Below, in pieces: positions 22,492-31,004 of a stretch of DNA of 64,000 bases. The position numbers and the translations under genes are program-made. Under the pieces are notes generated by a model. It did no database searches. It was not told where the DNA came from and worked only from the letters and a program-made list of their open reading frames with translations. The DNA is from Baylisascaris procyonis (lineage: Eukaryota; Nematoda; Chromadorea; Rhabditida; Ascarididae), in the NCBI GenBank assembly GCA_037389465.1, contig JAZARR010000154.1, positions 4,960,001-5,024,000 of the forward strand, read 5' to 3'. The number at the start of each line of letters is the position of its first letter. The first letter of the stretch is position 1.

Positions 22492-22861
22492 GACCATGGC
22501 CGATCGAAATCCGATGGCAGGTCGAAGATCAGTGACCAAAATCTATCACTGATCTTTAACCTGCCATCGGATTTCGATCTGCCATGGTCTGATCTACCAG
22601 TGATACTTGGTCTGCCATGGTTTGATCTATCACTGGTATTCGATCCACCGCTGGTTCTTCACCTACCACGATACCTATTTCAAACAGTGGCAGATCGAAC
22701 CGCGGTAGATCAAATATCAGTGGTAGATCAAACCACGGCAGATCAAGTATCATTGGTAGATCAGACCATGGCCGGTCGAAATCCGATGGCAGGTCGAAGA
22801 TCAGTGACCAAAATCTATCACTGATCTTTAACCTGCCATCGGATTTCGATCTGCCATGGTC
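22492..22861. repeat. Two near-identical long hairpins in direct repeat
   Basis: 22492-22590 folds on a centre near 22540 with arms of about 45 nt. 22763-22861 is almost the same sequence, about 271 nt further on. The pair shows a higher-order unit larger than the 18-mer, so the block grew at more than one scale. Confidence 0.75.
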
Positions 22862-23037
22862 TGATCTACCAATGATACTTGATCTGCCGTGGTTTGATCT
22901 ACCACTGATGTTTGATCTACCGCGGTTCGATCTGCCACTGTTTGAAATAGGTATCGTGGTAGGTCAAGAACCAGCGGTAGATCGAATATCAGTGATAGAT
23001 CGAACCATGGCAGACCACGTATGCCTGATCCACCACC

Positions 23038-23215
23038 TTTTGATCTACCACTGATATTTGATCTACCACCGGTTTTTGATCTACCACTGATATTTGATCT
23101 ACCACCGGTTTTTGATCTACCACTGATATTTGATCTACCACCGGTTTTTGATCTACCACTGATATTTGATCTACCACCGGTTTTTGATCTACCACTGATA
23201 TTTGATCTACCATGG
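23038..23215. repeat. 36-nt direct tandem repeat block
   Basis: Two alternating 18-mers (ending CTGATA and CCGGTT) form a 36-nt dimer repeated about four and a half times with almost no change. This is the most homogeneous part of the array and therefore probably the most recently expanded. Confidence 0.85.
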
Positions 23216-24394
23216 TTTGATCTACCACCGATCCACCACTACTTTTTGAACCAGGATTCGGCCTACCATTGGCATTTGATCTACCACTCGTTTTTGATCT
23301 ACTATGGTTCGATCTACCGTTGATCCCTGATCAAACCATTGTAGATCAAAAACGAGTGGTAGATCAAATACCAGTTGCAGGCCAAACCATAGCAGATAAA
23401 AAAGTAGTGGTAGATCAAAGTTGGCCCACCACTGCTTTTTGATCCACCATTGATCTCTGCTCTACTAGTTTTTGATCTACCAGGATTCGGCCTACCACTG
23501 TCATTTGATCTACCACTCGTTTTTGATCTACTATGGTTTGATCAGAGATCGATGGCAGACCAAACCATGGTAGATCAAAAACGAGTGGTAGATCAAATGA
23601 CAGTGGTAGGCCGAATCCTGGTAGATCAAAAACTAGTGGAACAGAGATCAATGGTAGATCAAAAAGCAGTGGTGGGCCAACTTTGATCTACCACTACTTT
23701 TTTATCTGCTATGGTTTGGCCTGCAACTGGTATTTGATCTACCACTCGTTTTTGATCTACAATGGTTTGATCAGGGATCAACGGTAGATCGAACCATTGT
23801 AGATCAAAAACGAGTGGTAGATCAAATGACAGTGGTAGGCCGAACCCTGGTAGATCAAAAACTAGTGGAACAGATATCAATGGTAGATCAAAAAGCGGTG
23901 GTAGATCGACTTCGATCTATCACCAGTTTTTCATCTACTATCGTTTGGCCTATGACCGGCATTTGATCTACCACTCGTTTTTGATCTACAATGGTTTGAT
24001 CAGGGATCAACGGTAGATCGAACCATAGTAGATCAAAAACGAGTGGTAGATCAAATGCCAATGGTAGGCCGAATCCTGGTAGATCAAAAACTGGTTGTAG
24101 AACAGATCAATGGTAGATCAGGAAGCAGTGGTAGACCAACTTTGATCTGCCGCTAGTTATTTATCTACTATGCTTTGGCCTACCACTGGCATTTGATCTA
24201 CCACCAGTTTTTGATCTGCTATGGTTTGATCAGAGACCAGTGGTAGACCAAACCATTGTAGATCAAAAACGAGTGGTAGATCAAACGCCAATGGTGGGCC
24301 GAGTCATGGTAAATCAAAAACCAGGGTAGACCAACCTTGACCTAACACCAGTTTTTTACCTACTATGGTCTGGCCTACACTGGCAATTGATCCA

Positions 24395-25255
24395 CTAGCC
24401 CTCGTCCTTCTCCCAATCTCCCCTTTTTATCCCCTGTTCAATGGAAGTTTGCTTTAAGCGTTAAATAAAATTTTAACCCCTCTTATTGTGCCGGCAAGTC
24501 CCAAAAGAAACCAACCGAACCTCTACAGATCGGCGGCAACGGACGGCTAGACCAGTCAAAGACAGCTGGTCTTTACAGATCTACCTTTGCCAAATTAACC
24601 TAATCCTTTAAAAACGCGGTCAATCACTTAACCTCATCGAAAAAAACGCACATACTTAAAATATAACTGTAAGCGCTGCTTTCCCCTACCACTGCCTCAT
24701 ACCATCTAGACAGCCGTTACCCGAACTCTTATAGAGGTTTGTACGGAGACGTGAAAGACATGTGGTGCAGGCTCCCATTAAAAAAAGAAACACGAGGTGA
24801 GAAATCTGAACATAGCCCACCGGATGTATCATTTGTTTGCATACCCTTCCTTTCTTTCTGCTTCATCTTTCTATCACTATTAAGAGTTTCTGGTCTTGTC
24901 AGGTTGGCACCTACGGCTACAAAAACCACTTCGCAGCGCGATGACAGAAATGAAGGTAATCATAAAACTTTACAGGATGTGGTGTGATATCGCCCAACAA
25001 CAAAACAAGCGCAAATACTAGCCATATACGTCAAAAAACAACAATACTCCCTTCTAAAAGAAAGCGGAAAGCCCATAAACGGTAGGGGCTGTCGTCCGAT
25101 GTGAGTCTCACCTTGTACATATAGTGGACCCAACTGAATATTTATGAATGAGAGAAGGGCAGGGAGTTGGGGAGGTCACAAGAAAGTGGGAGAATGGGTT
25201 GGGAGGCGAACGGATGAAGTGAGGATCGCACGGATATCTTTTGAATTCCACTTAC
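24395..25255. other. Spacer between the palindromic array and the minus-strand genes
   Basis: I see no supported gene. Opposite frames at 24729-24987 are open on both strands but have no splice or family support. A small inverted repeat (AGACCAG with CTGGTCT, 24549-24575) is present. Confidence 0.4.
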
Positions 25256-25353
25256 TATTGACCACATCAGAGGAACCCATTTAAACAGGATCGCCTTGGG
25301 TATTTGAGTTTCCGCATACATGGCCAGAGATACCTTTGGAACAATTCTCAATG
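25256..25353 (-). CDS. Possible minus-strand exon, hydrophobic
   Basis: On the minus strand, TTTCTCTAG precedes 25353 and GTAAGT follows 25256, both good splice signals. The enclosed 98 nt is open in one frame and encodes a hydrophobic stretch (LAMYAETQIPKAILFKW, then VPLMWSI) ending in phase 0. No partner exon was found on either side, and it lies beyond the stop of the LRRC47-like gene. It would be part of another gene if real. Confidence 0.25.
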
Positions 25354-25654
25354 CTAGAGAAATCGTTGATTATATCAGCAAATAAATTGTAAAAAATTAT
25401 AAACCCGAAATCAGGGAGCAGCGGAAAAAGTACTATTAGGCGCAGAAAAACCCGCAGCAGCTTCGTTACTCAATGATGGGAGAAGTAAAGCCGTCGAATG
25501 CATAAAATGATCTCTGATAGTAGCCATATGGCTGAAAAAACCCCGTTTGAAGTAGATGTGACCGCAATTCAGCGGCGTTCTCAAAGTGCTCTGAAAGACT
25601 AACGTAAACTTGAGACCGTTAAGCAGTATTCAGAAGCCAGCATATAAATGTCGC

Positions 25655-25804
25655 CTATCGATCAGCTGTAGACGTGTCCTGACAATCACGTGAAGCAGCT
25701 TCGGATGTACTTGAAATCAGCTGTCGTTGGACGTTTACCGATAATAGATGAAGATCCAACTTGCCCGGGTAGGCGCTTAAGAGTTCACCATTCTGCTGGT
25801 ATAC
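25655..25804 (-). CDS. LRRC47-like terminal exon
   Basis: The acceptor is ATAATTCAG. It is 49 codons and TAG. The first part (GELLSAYPGKLDL) matches the end of the B3/B4 domain. The last ~25 residues are Ser/Thr/Asp-rich, an apparently lineage-specific tail. The frame is open further upstream on the minus strand to 25879 because the adjoining intron happens to lack stops. Confidence 0.8.
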   Translation of the reverse strand, partial: VYQQNGELLSAYPGKLDLHLLSVNVQRQLISSTSEAASRDCQDTSTADR

Positions 25805-28184
25805 CTGAATTATGGCACGTTTAGAACATACCTGCGGTCCCGAAACAAAACCTGCATTCACGAAGAGTACAGCATTCAAGTTTTCTTCTCAATCTTACGT
25901 TGGCAAGGTTATCGTTGATAAGTTGGCAAATTGGTTGGCTATTGATAAGATTAACTTCTCAAAAGAAGCCACTTACCAATAATCTAGCATGGCCTGCATG
26001 CCCTGCTGATGCAATCTACTTATCACTATCGAAACTAATATATCACTTCTTCCCCCCTCTTCAAAATGACGATATTATGTGGCCTGAACACCGCATAAGT
26101 GAGGATTTTCAAAATATCGCAGCAAATGTTCTATGCATTCCGTCAAATCTGCGGTCCACTAGCAGACACTTTAAACGTAACGAATCACCTTAATCTGTTC
26201 GACGACAAGATTTGACGAATACTTATTGATGGCAAGTTCTTCAATGAATTGATCCATAATCCTCCTGCATAATGCTTGACTCTCATTGCTTGTCACTTCA
26301 ACGAAAATTTCGTGTGTTTCCGCACTCAACTGAAAATCACTTTCATTCAGTATTTGCTTCCTTTCTTTCCCTTAAAGCAATCGCTTATTTCAAACAGTCA
26401 CTGCGATAAGAAAAAAGAGAAATTATATTTAGAATGGATAGGGCAATTGTACATCGAGATGCACAGAGCAAATCTTATCACATGAGCTTATATGTAGCCG
26501 TCATGTGAGGTTTGTCTAGTCAGCCTATGGTTTTGAACTGCTGGAAAATGGAAGACATTCACTTTCCCCGTTTCTTGGCTGCTCTCTAACAAGTTAAGCA
26601 ATAACTGAAAAATGTTAAAATATAAATGTCGGTTACGGTTAAACTCACTGCCTTCAGTGAAAATATCAGTTAGGCAAATCGACTGGTCATTACTAGCTAA
26701 GCATTTGAATATTCGAAGAAACCTTCCCCACTACCCCCTCATTTTCTCATTTCAAACGTCGAAAAAATCTACGCCGTTAAAACTTACAGGATTTTTCATA
26801 GCTCGAGAGGAGAGGGAAAGGGGAGAGGTTGGGTTGGAGGAGGAAGAAGGGGGCAGGTCGAAAAGCGGAAGATCGGAGTGGATTACGGGCAGGAGGGAGG
26901 GTGAATGAATGAAGGTGGGCACGGAGAATTCTTACTTGCATGTTGCATCAGAAAAAAAAAAACTCGAATTTTTCACAATAAACGACGTCATATATCGCAA
27001 TATAACGCCTGAATATCCATTTATTCCGTTAACTTTCGCAATTTCTAATTGATAAGCCATTACCACTTGAATTTTCTATATCGCAATATGCAGATATTTG
27101 CGATGGGAACAAAAAAATCCAGTGTTTTCATGTCCTCTTCCAGATTTTTCGCACCTTTGTCATAACTTCCCCCTCGCCCCTCCTTCCTCCCCTCTTCCTC
27201 TCCCCCTCCCCCCCCCTCAAAAAAAATAAAACAATTGCGTTGGGAATTGTTTGAAGAAATTCAAAAATTAATCTATTCACGACAATGCTCACCTTTGTAT
27301 TTTCGCAATTGGTGACCGGGGCAAAACTAATGACAAGCCCATCAGCATCAACTATGCACGGATACGAAGGGAGCTTTTCAACCAGATGAAGATACCTAAA
27401 AATCATTGCATGGTGACGACAGGATATGAGCATCCAGTTAGTTTTATATGCCCAAAACAACAAGAGTCTGATGGATTGGCAAATAGGACTGCAAAGCTCT
27501 CTTAAGAGTATCATAATTTTGATAGCAATCAAAAGAGGGACCTCTATTTTTTATATGATAACTCAATTTGTAAAGGGATTTAAGACATAGAAATCTCGTA
27601 TGCATTTCCATGTCTTCTAAACTGAACGCAGAAACTCGCCAAAGCCGCTGACACAGTTTGTGAATTCGCGTTTCATTCCTCAAACCGACCGGTCTCATAA
27701 AACTGGTAAATAATGAGATATGCGAAATAATACAATTATATTTAAATGAAACCGCTCGTACTATAAAATATTCTACAAAAAGTTTTCAGCCATCTTTGAG
27801 TGTACAATACTCACTTTAACTCATATCGATCAACTTAAAATCGCTACCGGTCCTAATACTATAACCGTAGGTTCTTTGCAGCCCTAGACCACAGCTTCAG
27901 TGGATCCCGTTTTGAGAAAACATGGTAGAACGATAGACAGACAGATATATACATATTCCTAACGTAATGAATTATTGCATGCTATCCTGTGAGATATATA
28001 ATGAAAATCTACAACCCTTCAAATTTCCGCAACGCAAGTTATCGAAAGAACGAGTGGAAACTTACTTATGAATAGAGGAGTACGAATTTCTTTTTTGTTT
28101 CTTTCGTAACAATTCTGCCTCGGCCGATAATGCGGCGATCAGCTCCCGTCCGGTCAGTGATATATGCCTATGCAGTGGCGTTAT
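25655..28184 (-). CDS. LRRC47-like protein, C-terminal B3/B4-domain part
   Basis: Four minus-strand exons, in transcript order 28066-28184, 27293-27395, 26189-26329 and 25655-25804, have GT-AG edges and exact phase agreement. They give 170 residues and a TAG stop. Reading along: a Lys/Arg-rich helix (LRKKQKRNS), then YLHLVEKLPSYPCIVDADG and VISFAPVTNCENTK, then THEIFVEVTSNESQALCRR, then VVEQIK joined to VYQQNGELLSAYPGK. This order and these motifs match the C-terminal B3/B4 (PheRS-beta-like, tRNA-binding-type) domain of animal LRRC47. PheRS beta itself was considered but lacks the EVTS...VVEQ ending. No frame damage is seen. The long acidic insert between EVTS and VVEQ in vertebrates is absent. 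The expected N-terminal LRRs and the KLHEDLC-type helix were not found upstream. The molecular role of LRRC47 is not settled, so I assign none. Confidence 0.8.
26189..26329 (-). CDS. LRRC47-like exon: EVTS helix and VVEQ strand
   Basis: Acceptor GATTTTCAG, donor AAG|GTGATT. It is 47 codons, phase 0 at both ends. It encodes an IFVEVTS strand, a helix with paired Arg (ALCRRIMDQFIEEL) and ends VVEQIK. In vertebrate LRRC47 the helix and VVEQ are separated by a long acidic linker. Here only about ten residues lie between. Confidence 0.85.
26806..26905. repeat. Purine-rich tract in intron of the LRRC47-like gene
   Basis: About 100 nt of nearly pure G/A lie on the plus strand. A complementary pyrimidine-rich tract lies at 27166-27222 in the same intron, so the transcript could pair the two. 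Confidence 0.6.
27166..27222. repeat. Pyrimidine-rich tract in intron of the LRRC47-like gene
   Basis: Nearly pure C/T on the plus strand, including an eight- to nine-C run. It lies just downstream (in transcript sense) of the diagnostic exon. Confidence 0.6.
27293..27395 (-). CDS. LRRC47-like exon: diagnostic YPC-VDADG segment
   Basis: Acceptor GATTTTTAG, donor AAAG|GTGAGC. One base completes the preceding Lys codon, then 34 codons follow. The motif YPCIVDADG followed by ISFAPVTN is the strongest family evidence in the window; PheRS beta has a related YP-x-IxD...SxPPIxN motif in the same domain. Confidence 0.85.
28066..28184 (-). CDS. LRRC47-like exon: basic helix before the B3/B4 core
   Basis: Acceptor AATTTGCAG, donor GTAAGT (minus strand). 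It starts in phase 0 and leaves two bases that complete a Lys codon with the next exon. It reads ITPLHRHISLTGRELIAALS, then a Lys/Arg-rich helix and NSYSSIH. In LRRC47 the same place has a PLGRK/KELV...KKRxSVSGLH pattern. This is the most upstream exon I can support. Confidence 0.75.
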
Positions 28185-29237
28185 CTGCAAATTTTATTTG
28201 CTCAAAATGCACCATCGAAATATATATTCCCTCACGTAAAATTTTGCAACTAAGAGTTGTGATCAAGCATAGGTATAGATCGCCGATCGATTATGGAAAT
28301 ACATAAGATATGGAATGAAAGTCCGATAATCTAAAAGTTATGGCTTCCGGCGTTGTAAGTTACTAAACGACTTCCTTGGCTACCTCATTTAGCATGGCGC
28401 AAAGCGAGGAGGAAGCTCTGTAAAGCTCTGCATAATTCTTCTAGAGCCTATACCACTGACCGTTGCATACATAGTGGAATGACGGCAAGATGTACTCACT
28501 TAAAATACATTGTCTTATGTCTTGCAAGCAAATATGATCCGTTAACGTGTTTTCATAAAGCCAACTTTGGCGCATCTCCTAGTCATTGTTTGGTAGCGAG
28601 CGAAAGTTTCCACCACAGCTCAGTTTGTTATGGCATCCACCCGGAAAATAGAATTTCGAAGTTTCGAAATACTCTCGTAGAGAATGTCTCTACTTTGCCT
28701 ACTTTCCAAGCAATTCACTTTTGCAGCGAACAGACGAAAACCAATAAAAATAAGTCAAGCACCCTAACTGAGTGATCCCGTAACGCTGAACTTCAAACTA
28801 CAATATTTCAACAGTGTCAAATACTCCCACTGACGTCAAAACATGATCTCAGCATTAATACAACCGATTTAAAGAATATAAAACCTCTGTTATTATCACT
28901 TCCAACTTATGAGTTCTGTAGTTTTAATTCATGGAATAAAACTCTTCCGATGTCAGACCTTCTTGCGCTAACATGAAACAATCTTAGATGTTTCATTCTC
29001 GTCAGAGATAAGCATACTAATTAATCTTATGCACAAACGGTCCAACGCTCGATTCAGCACTCAAAAAATTACCACTTGAATTTGTTTACCTGAGAACAAA
29101 GGTCCCATATATGGACACTGGGTATGTTATATCACAACACCATATATAAGTCACTAGTTCTCCGTCTTTTCCTCTTGGATAGCCATATTTTGCATAAGTA
29201 AAGAATACACAGAGTACATATGAATACGCCATGAAAA

Positions 29238-29405
29238 ACGACTGACATTTTATTTCGTCGCGCATTTTTGGTGCAAAGGAAGGGAGGGAGGGATTGTTTG
29301 ATGACGGTACAATATGTCGCACGACTGATATTTTATTTCGTACGCATTTTCTATGCGAAAAAAAGGGAAGCGGGGGATTGTTTGATGGTGACACAATATG
29401 TCGTA
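29238..29405. repeat. Two-copy tandem duplication
   Basis: Two diverged copies of about 84 nt lie side by side. Each has CGACTGA(C/T)ATTTTATTTCG, a GC-containing middle, GGATTGTTTGATG and ACAATATGTCG. Divergence is substantial, so the duplication is old. Confidence 0.7.
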
Positions 29406-29486
29406 TACCGCAAAAACAACGCTCAACATTTTGCTGATTAATAAGGTGCGATCGAAATATAACTGACCTCCTGTCTCAATGGTTAG

Positions 29487-29577
29487 ACCCTCTCTCCCTA
29501 TTTCTCTCCCCTCCCTCTCTCTATCCCTACCTCCATCTCTTTCCCTATCCCTTTCTCCCTCCCTATCTCTCTCTCGC
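29487..29577. repeat. CT-rich low-complexity tract
   Basis: Mixed CCCT/CTCT pyrimidine microsatellite on the plus strand. The frame of 110 codons on the minus strand here is an Arg/Glu/Gly artefact of this tract. Confidence 0.8.
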
Positions 29578-29989
29578 AACAAAAAATGAACTCATAACTG
29601 ACAACTTACAACGAGGGTTTCAGGTTCCAAAGCGCAATAGGTGAGAGGTGGTCGAAGTTTAGCATAATCGTGTGTACCAATACATGCCCTCGTCCTCTGC
29701 TCACACAGCGTATCGTGAAGCTTATTCTGAAAGCATAAAATTTAAATCTGGTATTTTATTCAGTCGATCCTGTTTGCTGGTGAGGAAAGAAGGGGGTAGG
29801 CCTGCCCCGTCCTTTGCCCAAAAAGGGTGTTTTAGTACGCAGCAGGTAAGAGACGTCATTGTCCAACATCAACAATACAAAACAAGTCAGTGAAAGACAA
29901 TCGAAGGCAGTTTTACAGAGCAGAAAATGAATGTGGGAAAATAGGGACATAAATAAAAATCATTAGTAAGATTTATTCGGCCTCTGCAG

Positions 29990-30140
29990 ACTGTCTAAAA
30001 ATGATCATTTGTCAAAGGTGCAAAAGCAGAAAATAGAAAAGCTGACAGAAGTTTTAGAGCAGATCTGTAAGCAAAATTTTCCAGCGGAAATCCTTGAAGC
30101 ATTTCAGTACAGGCTCGATAAAATCATTTCAATTATATGA
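29990..30140 (+). CDS. Possible terminal exon, coiled-coil-like
   Basis: CTCTGCAG precedes 29990. One base then 49 codons run to TGA at 30138. The content is helical with regular hydrophobic spacing (KQKIEKLTEVLEQICKQNF, then AEILEAFQYRLDKI). It looks coding, but no upstream partner exon with the right phase was found: the candidate block 29759-29848, ending CAG|GTAAGA, has the wrong phase. Family unknown. Confidence 0.3.
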
Positions 30141-31004
30141 CAAAACTGGAAGAGGAAAGCCTTTACTCCAGTTATATATGGTCAGGGTAGGCAAATATGT
30201 AAGGAGAAAGGGAGGGTCAAACTAACTTTATCCTCTTCTTCCAACGGAGAGTTAAGCTATTTTGCCCATGAAGATCCGCCTTGTGGTGAAGGAGAGAAGG
30301 GAAGCGGCAGTTTGAAGACTGAGTCAATTATGGAAAAGAAAAAAAGGATCGGAAAGCAATATGTTGAGCGCTCAGATGCTTCGAAAATCGCCATCCTTTT
30401 TTATTCCACGCAGTGAATGCGGAACTTCTTTTACTAGTTGAAACTTTCCATAGTAGATAGAAGTTTCCACTTCTTTATCCAAATTGTTGCACAGAGGGAA
30501 GGAGATGAGAGGCTGACCTTAGCGCTTTTTGTGAATTCCCATTTCAGTGGTGGGCAGCGTAGGTAGTACCTTCTGACTGTTGGAGAGTGTCCGTGATCAC
30601 TCCCGACTTACTACAGGTACGATACATAAACCTGAGGTAACAAACCGCTTAAGAGAAAACTAATTTGCATCTTGGCACAAGCCATGGATAAATCCCCATA
30701 TCACTCCCTCCCCCAGTGTTCAGCTCTCCGTCAGAGACCTAAATCCTTAATACAACCGGACTTTCCAAACTTGCATCGTTGTCTTTGCGATACCCAACTC
30801 AACCGGGTTGTCCTAATATGCTACCAATCAATTCAAGTTCGTCACTGTCTCTGACATCCATTTAGTACTACGCTATCCTATAAGCTCTTGATGAGGACAT
30901 GAAAAACGATCTAATCAACTTCCTGGATCTTATACAAACATGACATAGTCGCGTTGTGTTTTTACGAATTATAACTCGAGTAAACTTAAGAAAATATGAA
31001 ACTC

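Larger units (their letters stand above)
22158..24394. repeat. Alternating-orientation GATC satellite; chain of palindromes
   Basis: This is a degenerate array of roughly 18-nt units of the form TTTGATCTACCACTGATA or TTTGATCTACCACCGGTT. Short blocks of 3-7 units in one orientation are followed by blocks in reverse orientation, with centres at about 22400, 22540, 22810, 23330, 23430, 23550, 23690, 23780, 23910, 24010, 24140 and 24230. Each centre makes an imperfect palindrome with arms of 40-120 nt. Because 18 is a multiple of 3, many frames stay open on both strands and give Asp-Leu-Pro or Val-Asp-Gln repeats. These are by-products and I annotate no gene. GATC is present in nearly every unit. 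Confidence 0.9.
28185..30999. other. Region upstream of the LRRC47-like exons; no confident gene
   Basis: I looked on the minus strand for LRR (LxxLxLxxN) and helix exons that should precede 28184 and found none with good splice edges. Short coherent minus stretches (around 28665-28735 and 30790-30853) are too small or lack matching phase. One plus-strand candidate (29990-30140) is listed separately. The frames at 28479-28775 and 30672-30854 on the plus strand have no support. Confidence 0.4.

Noticed and set aside
22287..23880. Asp-Leu-Pro / Val-Asp-Gln repeat proteins on both strands
   Set aside because: An 18-nt unit keeps frames open automatically, and opposite-strand frames are equally long. 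Kept only as a property of the array.
25805..25879. Upstream extension of the LRRC47-like terminal exon (start ...NAVLFVNAGFVSGPQ)
   Set aside because: The in-phase splice from 26189 to 25804 reproduces the family's VVEQ-to-VYxxxG continuity, so the extension is intron that happens to be open.
27293..27395. Phenylalanyl-tRNA synthetase beta subunit
   Set aside because: The YP-I-D...PPIxN-like motif is shared, but neighbouring exons (EVTS, VVEQ, VYxxxGELLSAYP) fit LRRC47, and none of the downstream PheRS-beta catalytic-core-like region is present.
27560..27698. Minus-strand stretch reading ETRIHKLCQRLWRV, reminiscent of the KLHEDLC helix that precedes B3/B4 in LRRC47
   Set aside because: It lies inside the intron between two exons already joined in phase, so it is in the wrong order; the resemblance is short and probably chance.
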